Shown here: in pieces, positions 51,929 through 62,995 of the stretch
Layout of the letters: each line of letters begins with the position of its first letter
Numbering within the stretch: position 1 is the stretch's first letter
Source of the DNA: Amborella trichopoda
Taxonomy: Eukaryota; Streptophyta; Magnoliopsida; Amborellales; Amborellaceae
Length of the DNA stretch: 64,000 bases
Direction of reading: 5' to 3'
Assembly (NCBI RefSeq): GCF_000471905.2
Contig: NW_006499563.1
Location: forward strand, 1,631,296 to 1,695,295
The notes under the pieces: generated by a model
What the model saw: only the letters and a program-made list of their open reading frames with translations
Database searches by the model: none
What the model was told of the DNA's origin: nothing
Made by a program: the position numbers and the translations under genes

Positions 51929-51995
51929 CCCTCAATTACAAGACATACTTGGAAGGATTTTTTCAATCTCAAATTTTGGGAACGACATAATTGTT
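51929..51995. mobile_element. Second Stowaway-like end, truncated
   Basis: 'ctactccctcaattacaaga' followed by 'tttttcaatctcaaattttg' copies the left end of the previous MITE. No matching right end was found. Confidence 0.5.
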
Positions 51996-51999
51996 GAGG

Positions 52000-54180
52000 T
52001 TGTGGCCACATTCAGGGCCTTGACGCTGGAATTTTCTATTGTTCTTGGTCACTGTGGGGTGGTCGAGGATGTGTGATTCACTAGATTTGCACAAACTAGG
52101 ATTCGCAGTTAGTGTCCATAGAGTTACTAAATCCCAGATCATGATACTTGTTTAAGGATCATTATATCGAGAAAGGTTTAAGGGTTTTCCATTGGTCAGG
52201 GTTATTGACATCGCCTCATGATCGTTGTGAGCAGGGCATGATGATAGAATGATTAGTTAGTTTTGAATCACGATATGGATCGTGATATGTGTGTTCATTA
52301 TGTGTGTTTGAGCTCTTGTGAGAAGGACCGGTTCTAAGAGGATATGAGCTAGATCACTGACCATGATCCTACTCACAACATGTGCATATGACAGTCGCAA
52401 AATAGGAAGCCACCTTCTATCTGATATATCCACTTTAGAGGGACATGCACATGCGCAGGAGAGAGAGCCCTCATATGGAGTGTACGTTTGCAGGGGCCAT
52501 CTACAAACCACTTTATGTCTGAGACCCAGTTACCTGTTGGGTTGGCATCGATGGGCCAATCATGAAGCCCCTACTAGAGATTGTAGTAGGTGCCCAAACA
52601 ATGAGAATAAACAATGCGAATAAACTCCTTAAGGATCTTAATTCTCAAAATATATATTTTTTCCATCCACTAACTTTTATGAAAAATGTTGAAATATGGC
52701 AAAAATAATTTTTGAAAATTTATAGAAATTTTTTTAATTTATTTTTAGAACCCTAAGCCCTACTTTTGCCATTTGTTTGGACTTATTTCGACTCAGGATA
52801 TGACCCATGGGGCCCAAATGGCCAATGGTGGCTACTGAGGTCAGCCCTAGTGTGGGTGACATTAGCCCTAGCATGGGACGTCAATATTTTTTTTTATTGA
52901 TGACTATTTTGGGATTTTGATTATTTATTAAAACCACACACGTGTGAGTTTGTGTGAAGCCTTGATATTTTAAAAAGAGGTGGATATTTTTTTATGAGAA
53001 GATAATTTTTATATTCTTAGGGGCCTTAAACCCATTGTAGACCTAGATCTAAAATAACTCTATTGGTGAATCTTTCCCATTGACTACTTTTTGTTCCACA
53101 TGTGTGAGGGGGTGATATGTAGAATGAGAAACCATTTGATTTCAAAATTGAATTTTAAAACTTAGAGAGAGGTTCTCTAATTCAAAGACTAAATCGAGCC
53201 AAGTTGGGTTGTGTATAGCTGGATTCTGGACCAACAAAATGGCATACAATAAAGGCTCTTTAATTCAAAGACTAAAACACTTCAAGAGAAAAGATGTAAG
53301 CAAGAAAGCTTATTGTTAGGAGTGATTACAACAACATAACTTTGTACAACAATAGCTTGAACCCACGGAGGAGTGTGTGATGAGGCTCAAGGAATCATGC
53401 TTCCATTATGGGGTGGAAATCATGCAATAACTCTTGTTTAAGGTCAAAACGTAAGTGTGGGAGGGAGAGAGAGTAATGGGAGTGGGAGGGTGACCCTTTT
53501 GAGGAGAATATATCGATAAATGAAAGTGAGGCTAAGGGTATTTAATGAAGTGAGATGGCTCCTATTTATATAAATTTAATGTATGACCATGAAACTTAGA
53601 TTAGATCTCAATCACCTATTGAGTGATCCAATGGTTGAGAGAAGCTAAAGACCTAGCCTTATTAATCACTATTGATAGCTATCGTATGAATGGTAATGAT
53701 CAATCACACTCTTATCATGATGTCTACGTAAGACCTCCAAAACTCCAAAAATGTAATAAGTACCCACCAAAACTTAATTTTCAATTTGAACAAATCTCAA
53801 CTTCTAATTTTTAAAATGACTAACCATCACCATTGATTTAATCTTGAATTTTGAAAACCAAATGAGGGGTAGTGTGCCACTCCCTTCTTCCACCTTAGAA
53901 GTTTAAACTTGCACTCCAATTACCCTATTTAAGTGTCATTATCATGGGGAACATTACATCATCTCATGTCATACTGTGTCCCCTTTATCCTGTTACCACC
54001 AATTGGAAATCCTCATTTTGAAAATTTAATGATTTACAAATCATAAAATTAGAAGATTATATATTTTATGAAAAATATAAAATGTCACCTCACATATGTC
54101 CGCACACATATCACCACATATGTACCTCATACATGTGCCAAAATGCTATACACTAATCAAGATTATATGCAACAATTCAG
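52000..54180. other. Spacer, no recognisable gene
   Basis: 52010-52620 is less AT-rich and has short frames without domains; it may be an old LTR fragment. 53160-53560 contains a GA-rich tract. I see no gene. Confidence 0.35.
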
Positions 54181-54189
54181 ATAAGCTTT

Positions 54190-55230
54190 TCACGTTAAGG
54201 GTATGGGAATCCACGTCATGCCCAGTGGGCAATGACATGGCTATCCTAAAACAAAAGGAGGAAATTGAAAATCCTACCACTCCTACATTTTTGGATATGG
54301 AATTTGGTGTGAATGTTCTTCAAAAGGATGAAACGTTTAAAATTAATAAAAAGTTTATTGTAAAGGATTTTAATTCTAACCAAAATTGAAAAATCAGAGA
54401 ATGGTTCACAAAAAAATTTAATGAGAAACTCAGAATAAAACTTCATGAGAAGCATTACAAATTTATGAAAGAAAAAATGCTCCATATTAGCTTCTTTAAA
54501 TGGTTAGAATACTTTTGTGAAAGTCAGGATATATCAATTCCTAATAATGAATGGGAAGTAAATGTGGTAGAAAACATATTTCAAACATTTACAACTAAAG
54601 ATGGAAAGACGATTCAGTCTATCTACCCACCGGAGTTACCATTAGAAATACAAGGAGTTAAAGCTTCTCCTTATAAATTTGAGCCCAAGAAAATGGATAT
54701 GCTTGCTACTATTGAAAGTATAAACCATATAATAGAACAAAACAACTATAAAAATGTATATTTAAAATCCTTAGAAATGCAGTTCACTAGGATTGAAAAC
54801 CTAGTAGAAAGACGAGAATCAGAAATCGGAAAGAAAACATGTCTTAAACCTAAATAATTTGTTATATTCAAACCACCGCCTGAAATTCCTAAAGATACTT
54901 TCAAATTACATATAACAAGGAGACTTTTTAGATAAACTCACTAAAAGACTATCTAAATTAGACATATCCAAGGGTAAACAGACTAATACAACTGAAACAT
55001 CAAGAAAAGAGCAAGTTAATAACCTTCAAGATGATACTGCAAATTATTCAGAAGAAGAAATTTTAATGTTAGAACATTCTTTAATAAAAAAAATTGAGAA
55101 CTAAATAGGATTTCATATGGAACTAAAACTGTTCCAACCACCCCCACTAAAATGTATTGTCCTAGACCTACTCTTGTAGACCTTCAATTTGAATAAGAAG
55201 CAATAGGAGGAGTAGAAACAGTTGTTCGGT
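54190..55230 (+). pseudogene. Second caulimovirid-like pararetrovirus fragment
   Basis: Plus-strand frames interrupted by stops encode 'TFLDMEFGVNVLQKDETFKI', 'ISFFKWLEYFCESQDI', 'YPPELPLEIQGVKASPYKFE', 'ESINHIIEQNNYKNVYLKSL' and 'FKPPPEIPKDTFKL'. These occur in the same order as the region between movement protein and coat core at 10380-9468, but with many differences, so this is a separate lineage. Only this region is present: no movement protein, knuckle, protease or RT. Stops occur near 54387, 54855 and later. Confidence 0.75.
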
Positions 55231-56168
55231 AAAGAAGTACCATCATTTTCATTGGTCATGGTGATTGAATAAAAAGGAAACTTGAAGAGAGAGAAGAGAG
55301 AGTTGCTTACTCTAAAAATGGAGAACAATAGAGGCATCACTCTTGCAGGCTCATGGAAGACGAGGCGCATGATACTCAGGTATGGGAGACGAGGCATATG
55401 ATACTCATGTAATGTCTGCTCTGATACATGTGAAATGTGAAAAAGAAAAAAACATTTAAAATTTGAAAGAGGGAAAAACTTCCAATTAAGGTGCAATTTC
55501 ATTCTGGTTGTTAATATAGAAGTATAACATGTGTAATCCCTTGATTGCAGGGATGTAATCCCTTGATTGTGGGAATGATGGTCAATAATCAATCACTTGA
55601 TTGTAGGGATGTAAGTTATAAAAATATTTGAAATATTTGAATTTAAATTCCTAACAAAGAGAGAGATGTCAGATAGGGCAGAAGTGAGAGAAAAGCAGGA
55701 GAGGGGTACGGAGGGTGTTCCGAGCTTTTCGGGCTGACTCGTTAAAGGCACAGGCTCGACTAAGAAAATGCTAACACCCCAACCAGACCCGTATTTGGCC
55801 CAAAACTAGCCCGAAGTTCCGACCCGGCCCAAACCATTGGTAGCTGTAATTGTCTTATGTAGAGATCAAAAGAAAAGACATTTGGATATTCATTATTCAT
55901 TACAAGGAATTATGGATGAATTATAATCCTCTTGAAATCTAATCAAATACATCTCAACTTCTTTTCTAGTGTAAAATTGACTTGAAACAGGTTTGAGAGA
56001 GAGAAATTGACCTGAAACAGGTTTGTGAAAGAAAGAGAGAGTCAATAGAAGGTTGGTCGCACATGTTTGGTTGTATCCACACTCTAATCGCCATGGTTCA
56101 AACCATTGCTGCAACAATAATGGCCCCTATTGGCCATGCTACTTGCACAAGTATTGTTCACGGTATAT
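55231..56168. other. Spacer, no recognisable gene
   Basis: Contains a GA-rich patch (55285-55300), an imperfect repeat of 'taatcccttgattg.aggga' near 55531-55565 and 55585-55605, and a GC-richer patch with 'aacccggcccaaa'-like words near 55800. The 159-codon minus frame over this stretch has no domain. Confidence 0.35.
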
Positions 56169-56177
56169 TTTCACTTA

Positions 56178-56545
56178 GATTGATTTACATACGGATCTTA
56201 AAATTTTAGGTAAAATATGAAATGCTCCACTTATACGCGAAAATTACAAAGAAGGTTGGTCAACCTATTTTTTTTTTCACAATTACCCCTCAGTCAACTC
56301 GATTTTGGTTTTTTTTTTTCTTAGATTTTTTTTTAGTAGGGCAATGCCTTGAAGCTTGGAGCATTGTCCTACTAACAAATAAACTATATAAAAAATAATA
56401 ATCGAAATTAGGGTTGATTGAGAGGCAATTTTGGAAAAAAAAAGAAAAAAAAAGACGAGTGGACCAATTTTCTTTGTAATTTCCACCTATAAAAAGAGCA
56501 TTTTGTATTTTACTTAAAATTTTAGGGACTATATGTAAATCACTC
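56178..56545. mobile_element. Mutator-like foldback MITE with 9-bp target duplication
   Basis: tttcactta lies at 56169-56177 and again at 56546-56554. The element starts GATTGATTTACAT and ends ATGTAAATCACTC. The arms stay complementary for more than 100 bp ('aaaattttag.taaaata', 'aattacaaag', 'gtcaa'). A 9-bp duplication with long inverted arms fits Mutator-type MITEs. No coding sequence. Confidence 0.8.
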
Positions 56546-56554
56546 TTTCACTTA

Positions 56555-57880
56555 TTAAAAGTGGAAAAGTATAGAATAAGACTGATTATTTTTGACACAG
56601 AGAGGTCAATAATCTCCTTAGCCATCTTATGTTAAATCCGATGGCTAAAGTTGTGTCAATGATTGTACAATGTGTACAATGTTCGAAAACATTTCTCCAA
56701 ATCTTTGCAACTAATGATTAGCCGCCATATTTCAAATCCAATGGGGTGATTTGACGTTCTCAGCGCAAAAATAAATCGTTTCATAGAATATAGTCCCATT
56801 AAAATTGGCAAAAATTTAGGTATTTAAGGCTTGGGATGAGTTGATTAAAGTCTTGAATATTACATCACTACTTCTCTAGGTCTAGTTCTTTGGGTGAACT
56901 AAATAATAACCTGCAATCATGCTGATGAATAAACATTACTCAATTGAAGATAATGCCAACCAATATGTATAAGGATGTTCTTCGATCGATTACCTCCTCC
57001 ATTTGCCTTCGATTCTATTTGTCATCATGGAGTATCATAGAGTATTCACTCTTATAAATTTTAATTTTATTTTGAGGATGAGGCTCCTATAAGGCTTAGG
57101 CTTTATAAAAATAAAATAAACCCTTAGCTCAAATCCTATTCCAAAAAGCACTTTTGGCAATGGAAATCTCCATGCCTACTCTAAAATTAATTTCTATCAC
57201 CGATAATAAAATTTGAAACTAAAAAAATAGTACAGAACTTGAGGATCTATGAATACTTATTTTTAAGGCGTAATGGGACGATCTAGATAATTTGTTACAA
57301 TATATATTATTTTTAGAGTTTGAAGTCCTTTTTTTTTTCACAACCATAATATTCAAGCCATGATGATTGATGTAAAGGTTTTGTGATGCTGGAATTGTAA
57401 TTTTCGATGAGTTATGAGACCAGGCTTTACTTGTTTTGATAGAGTTGCAGCCCTATCAAACCATTTTCCTTATTTTAAAAATGAGACTATTAAAAAATCC
57501 TTTCTCATTTGGAGCCTCATTTCCTCTCTTTTTTTCGGCCTTTTATAAAAAATATGATTACATCATGCCCATTTGGGAAGGATGCAATTCACAACCCACT
57601 CGAACTTTAAAACAAAAATGGGGCAGATGGGCATAAGTCAACCACAACACCTAGATCTACACATTTTTCACATTAAAATACAAAAGCCTTTGCTTGCTCA
57701 CATGGGTGACTCCATATGCATGTGTCTTCATTCACTTAATACAAAATAGCAAAATTTCCATCTTGATAGAAGCGAGCCATACTAATTCATTGCTAGTGTT
57801 TTTTTTTTTTTATGAACATTAATTCATTACGAGTGTTTTCTATTTGAATGTCCTTTGCCTTAGCTCGAATCTAGCACCAT
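56555..57880. other. Spacer, no recognisable gene
   Basis: AT-rich with poly-T stretches (57325, 57800); no supported feature. Confidence 0.35.
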
Positions 57881-58265
57881 TTTTTTTGGGTAAGTCAGTG
57901 GGGGAGAAGGCACCCTACCCGAATTTTTTATTAATAGGAAAAAGAAGAGCACATTATTTGACAACCCTATAATAGGGCAGTTGCGCCAAATCATATAATA
58001 ATATAAGAGAAAGAAAATTTGGCGGACGACGGCGCCAAATTGTTGGACTTCCGGAAGCCGATGCTTTCTTAGCTAGAGCTTTAGCTACCATATTCACCTC
58101 GCAAAAAACCTAAGCAATAGTCCACATATGTGTTGAGAGCCTTGAACAACAGTTGTCAACTATCGTTCGTAATTTCCATGGGGTACTGCAACGATCCTGA
58201 ATATCATCTACTAGCAAAAATGAATCACTTTCTAGCTGTATTGAGAAGTAACTCATTTGGATATC
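57881..58265 (-). pseudogene. L1-type LINE C-terminal RNase H-like relic
   Basis: Read on the minus strand: 'LQLESDSFLLVDDIQD', 'CSTPWKLRTIVDNC', and then 'CEVNMVAKALAKKASA'. These match the end of the RNase H-like domain of plant L1 LINEs ('.E.D...VV..I', '.PW.L..I', '.R.AN.VADALAK'). A poly-T on the plus strand (57883-57890) would be the poly-A end. It has at least one stop, and the upstream RT is not visible. Confidence 0.55.
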
Positions 58266-59554
58266 TCAAAGCATAAAACTTTGCCATTTCCTTTTACATG
58301 CTAAGCTAAGGATTTGCCTTTAGAACCATGGTCCTTCGTTTTGAAAGCCTTAAAATGAGCCTAGAAATAATTGATCTTGGCCGCAACCTTAGGATCCTTC
58401 ATTTTAAAAGCTTTACTCATGTGAGCCATTAATTCGTTGACCTTAGATTTATATCATTTCCAAAGTTCTGGTGAAATGAGCCTCAAACACCTTGATGTTA
58501 GCAACATCCTAGCAAAACAAAAGGACCTCATTGATAAATAAATTTATAACTGTTATAGAACTTCAAATATGTAAAATGCCATGCACTTATTGCTTTTTTT
58601 AAAGAAAGAGTTATCATAAAACAATTGATGATTTGGGTAGGCCATGAAAATTCAGAAAGCATGCAACATGATTGTCAACCTTGAGTACAAGTGAACCACA
58701 ATCATTATTAGTGGTCAAAAGAGAAATTAGATGGCTCAAGATGTGCCATTGGTTATGTCGGAGTCTAAGAAAAATTTTCTCGATCTTTGTATGGAGAAAG
58801 GTCTCATCCTTACACTATTTTAGATACCAGGTTAGGCCTTCTTGCATTGAAAGTGAGGTTGAAAAAATTGCCGAGCACACTTAGAATCACCTGAGTTGGC
58901 TCATGACCTGTGGGTGTCGCGGCAATTCTCCCCTAATACAACTTTCTCATGTGAAAAAATATTAAAACTTTTAGGCATTTTTTATCGATTTTTAACCCTA
59001 TATTCGATTAATTTTAACACCAATAGATCTCTCTTGGCACCAATTTATATCCACCAGAAGTTCATTTGGATCAATTTTTACTTTGGTAATATTTACTTAA
59101 AATAAAATGTGCAACAAAGTGTTTCTTAAATCCCTCCTAGAAATATCATCAAACAGTGAAGGATGACAGCAATAGTGGGTTTGTGGTAGGTGATTCGAGT
59201 TGTCCCTTGCAGGTCTTTGGATGCACTCATGTAGTCAAGACACCTCTAACTAGCAGTGCGAGAGAGTGGGAACAAGGGTAATGAGGCAAAAAGACTACTG
59301 CACCATAGCTCACTCTTCCAACCCAACCTCCGTTTATTGGCTTCTATTCACTGAGTATATGTTTTGGGGTGTGGGTTTTGTTTCTTGGCAAAAAGAAAAT
59401 AAAAATATACAAAAATTAGGGTATTTTGGTGATTCGGAAAATATAGGGCTATTTTGGGCATGGAATAATCTAATTCTACAATTTTTCTTTTATCTTTTTA
59501 TGTTATCTTAATGGTGAGAAATTGAGAATGGAGGGTGGGATGTTATATTGAGAT
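58266..59554. other. Spacer, no recognisable gene
   Basis: Short plus-strand frames at 58672, 58896 and 59266 have no domain. Could be older LINE sequence, but I cannot support that. Confidence 0.35.
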
Positions 59555-59863
59555 TGTTGGGCTCATCCAGTCGAGCCCTCTCACACGAATGCAGAGGCGT
59601 GCAGTAGAACCCATATTTATGGGATGCAAAATATATCAAAGTTCTATGTGTGCAAGTATATGAGTGGAAAACATGCAGTAAATAAAATAAAATAAAATAA
59701 TGAACTAGTATCGAGATTTATGTGGTTCACTTTTTTAAGCTACGACCATGGGAGAAAGAGACAGATTCACTATTAAAATAATGGTTACAATGTTCTTCTA
59801 AGAAATAAGTTCTTTGATTTCTTCTAGAGGGTTTTTCTCTCTAAATTTTCTCTTTCTGAGATG

Positions 59864-59909
<46 letters not shown>

Positions 59910-60485
59910 NNNNNNNNNNNNNNNNNNNNNNNNNNNNNNNNNNNNNNNNNNNNNNNNNNNNNNNNNNNNNNNNNNNNNNNNNNNNNNNNNNNNNNNNNNN
60001 NNNNNNNNNNNNNNNNNNNNNNNNNNNNNNNNNNNNNNNNNNNNNNNNNNNNNNNNNNNNNNNNNNNNNNNNNNNNNNNNNNNNNNNNNNNNNNNNNNNN
60101 NNNNNNNNNNNNNNNNNNNNNNNNNNNNNNNNNNNNNNNNNNNNNNNNNNNNNNNNNNNNNNNNNNNNNNNNNNNNNNNNNNNNNNNNNNNNNNNNNNNN
60201 NNNNNNNNNNNNNNNNNNNNNNNNNNNNNNNNNNNNNNNNNNNNNNNNNNNNNNNNNNNNNNNNNNNNNNNNNNNNNNNNNNNNNNNNNNNNNNNNNNNN
60301 NNNNNNNNNNNNNNNNNNNNNNNNNNNNNNNNNNNNNNNNNNNNNNNNNNNNNNNNNNNNNNNNNNNNNNNNNNNNNNNNNNNNNNNNNNNNNNNNNNNN
60401 NNNNNNNNNNNNNNNNNNNNNNNNNNNNNNNNNNNNNNNNNNNNNNNNNNNNNNNNNNNNNNNNNNNNNNNAGTAGAAGAGTATA

Positions 60486-60524
<39 letters not shown>

Positions 60525-60637
60525 GGAGAGATAAGGATGGAACATTTCATAACAACCAACTCACATGAAGTTATCTACTCATATCAACTCAATATGTTGT
60601 TATCACTTAATATCCCTTTAATAGAATATTATCAACA
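59555..60637 (-). repeat. Copia LTR containing the assembly gap
   Basis: The plus strand runs from 'tgttgggctcatccag' to 'ttatcaaca', so on the minus strand it starts TGTTGATAA and ends CCCAACA, good TG...CA LTR ends. Just outside the right edge, the complement of 'gtgcctctccctc' is a purine-rich tract (polypurine tract). The gap lies within a CT microsatellite inside this LTR. Confidence 0.6.
59910..60471. other. Assembly gap (562 N)
   Basis: A run of N is bordered by CT runs on both sides, so assembly failed in a CT microsatellite. The true length is unknown. Reading frames that cross it are meaningless. Confidence 0.99.
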
Positions 60638-60689
60638 GTGCCTCTCCCTCATGTGAAGGGACACAAAAAAAATATCTCCCTCCAGTCTC

Positions 60690-61228
60690 AGGAGGAAGGT
60701 TTCCCTTCATAGATCAATGAGGAGCTTATATGACACGCATCCCAACCATGCTCGTGCACAGCTCTTGTCTATCTATGGCTAAGGTCTTTGTCATGATATC
60801 TAATGTACACCTGTTGGTATGGATTTTCTGTTGCTGCAACAATTTCTCATCTTTTTGTAGCTTGGACTGCCATGAAATAGCTCCTTTTGCAAAAACAATT
60901 TGGTATCTCGAGATTGACTTCCTGGAGTCTAGTTATACAGTTATGTCTTCGTCTGTGTACCATTGTAACACAGGTTTTCCTCCACTAAAGTTCAAATAAA
61001 CTTTAGACGTTTTTCTGAGATATCTGAATATCCAATTGATTGTTACCTAGTGTACCTTGCCAAGATTAACGATGATTTTTCTTACCATTACAACCCTGTG
61101 TGTGATATATGGCATCATGCACACCATGACATGCATCAAACTTCTTACAATCGACTCATACGATACTTTTTGTATGTCTTCCTTCTTCTCTTGGTTGCTC
61201 TGCCTGACACGTAACTCTTGTGCCTTTG
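60690..61228 (-). pseudogene. Ty1/copia RNase H fragment
   Basis: Minus-strand reading gives 'SYESIVRSLMHVMVCMMPYI' near 61165, then 'WIFRYLRKTSKVYLNFSGGK', 'GAISWQSKLQKDEKLLQQQK' and 'DIMTKTLAIDRQELCTSMVG'. This is the end of a copia polyprotein (connection and RNase H). There is a deletion between 'SKLQK' and 'KIHT', where the middle of the domain is missing. It is cut off at its 5' side by the next element at about 61229. Confidence 0.75.
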
Positions 61229-62017
61229 TGTCACAGCCCTGCCCCTACCCCCTATCGCACACGCTGAATGGCAATAGGGTGCGCGTCTGCGATAATATGT
61301 AGCGAATGCCACTCAGGTGGGAGTGCACTCAACACTTTGGAAAGAATGAATCAAAGCAAACCACGAAAGAAAAACAAAACTCCAACCACAGACAACCACC
61401 AAAGAGCCGGACAAACAAGTCTCAAGTAATATATAAAAGCTCCAAAGTATTACAAGAGTCTAAGGCACCAAAGGCCTAACAACATTACATAGCTTTAATA
61501 CAAAGAGAACTATATGGCCAAACTGCCATCTAAAATAAACAATAAAAAAGAAGCTTTCACAAGAAGTACGAGGCTCCAACCGCTAGCCGTGATCACCAAA
61601 CCGCTCGTCCATAACTCGCGAGCTATCACTCTACATAGATGAAAGGTAAAGGAGTGAGTTATAAAGCCTAGTAAGTAGATAAAGGTGTCATGTATTTCTG
61701 CCTACACAGAGTAACTCATAATCATACTCAAGGTTCATGCAAGTCTTACAAACATGGAGCCATGTATTACAATTATATTTAGCAATGTATCATGAGTGAT
61801 TCCTTTCATGGTGGAGCAATCACAAATCAGATATCATATGAACTAACAGTTTATCAAATCTTTCCATCATGAGCATCATAACATATCAACAAAATCAGGC
61901 AAGCATATATCAAAAACAAACAATCCTAATATCACCTACTCTCGAAGTAGAAGTCTTAGTCAAGCCAATCTTATTGCTTAGAACTTCTACCATCACTTAG
62001 GAGGAGAAACATCACAA

Positions 62018-62434
62018 ATGGATGACCCATTTCATAGTGCCTCACACACACACATAGAGTACCCAATGCACTTTAGGGCTTTTGATAGGTGGAGGCCTTG
62101 CAAGACACGACCCTTATTTGTATTCTAATTGGAGGGTATTACACCACCAACGGATGACCCATTGCATAGTGCCATGCACATATATTAGGGGGAGCGACCC
62201 CCCATGTGACTCACATCCTAACTCCCTTCCTATCATCGAGAGTCAGGGAAAGATTATAACTGTCAGTACAACTTTCTTATCATATCACATTACACTACCA
62301 ACGGATGACCCGTTGCGTAGTGCCTCATATTACATTACACTACCAACGGCTGACCCGTTGCGTAGTGCCCCATACATCTTTCTTACCATATCAGATTACA
62401 CTACCACTGGATGTCCCATTGGATAGTGCCTTAT
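62018..62434. repeat. Tandem field of 'ACGGATGACCC...GTAGTGCC' units
   Basis: At least five degenerate units of the form 'actaccaacggatgacccgt' + 'tgcgtagtgcc' at irregular spacing (near 62018, 62137, 62290, 62339 and 62397). Each unit is itself imperfectly palindromic (GGATGACCCATT...TAGTGCC). Confidence 0.8.
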
Positions 62435-62449
62435 ACACATATCATTTTA

Positions 62450-62995
62450 TCACGGATTATGCTTTCATATCATACCAGAGCATATACATATCATATCAGA
62501 GTATGTGCATATCATATCATATTAGAACATGTCTTACTACATGCATCCCTATCATAACAGAGCTTATCTAATTACCATGTATTCATATCGTAACTGAGCA
62601 TGTCTTACTTCATTCATTCATATCATAGCTCAGCATATCTCAATATTGTGCATTCATATCAAAATAGAGCATGTCTTATTACATGCATTCATATCATAAC
62701 AGAGCATAATTTCATTTCATAACAGAATATGCCTCATTGTCATGCATTCATTTCATAATAGAGCATGAATTCATTTCATAATAGAGTATGCCTTATTATC
62801 ATGCATTCATTTTATAACAGAGTATGCCTCATTATCATTCATTCATTTCATAACAGAGCATGCATTCATTCCATAACAAAGTATGCCTCATTATCATGCA
62901 TTCATTTCATAACAGAGCATGCATTCATTCCATAACAGAGTATGCCTCATTATTATGCATTTATTTCATAAAAGAGCATGCTTTCATGAACACAT
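62450..62995. repeat. Minisatellite field of 'catttcataacagagcatgc' units
   Basis: About 20 degenerate units of 20-35 bp built from 'tcataacagagcatg' and 'tatgcctcattatcatgcat', degenerating towards the left edge. It lies inside the long LTR-like sequence. Confidence 0.85.

Noticed and set aside
55113..55592. 159-codon minus-strand frame
   Set aside because: Its right part is unremarkable and its left part is antisense to the second pararetrovirus fragment; no domain seen.
59798..60568. Three long reading frames (220-253 codons) at 59.8-60.6 kb
   Set aside because: They run through the 562-N gap and through CT/GA microsatellites; there is no real coding evidence.
62450..62995. CRISPR-like array of regularly spaced short repeats
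   Set aside because: Units are contiguous and degenerate without unique spacers, and the DNA is plant nuclear; it is a minisatellite.
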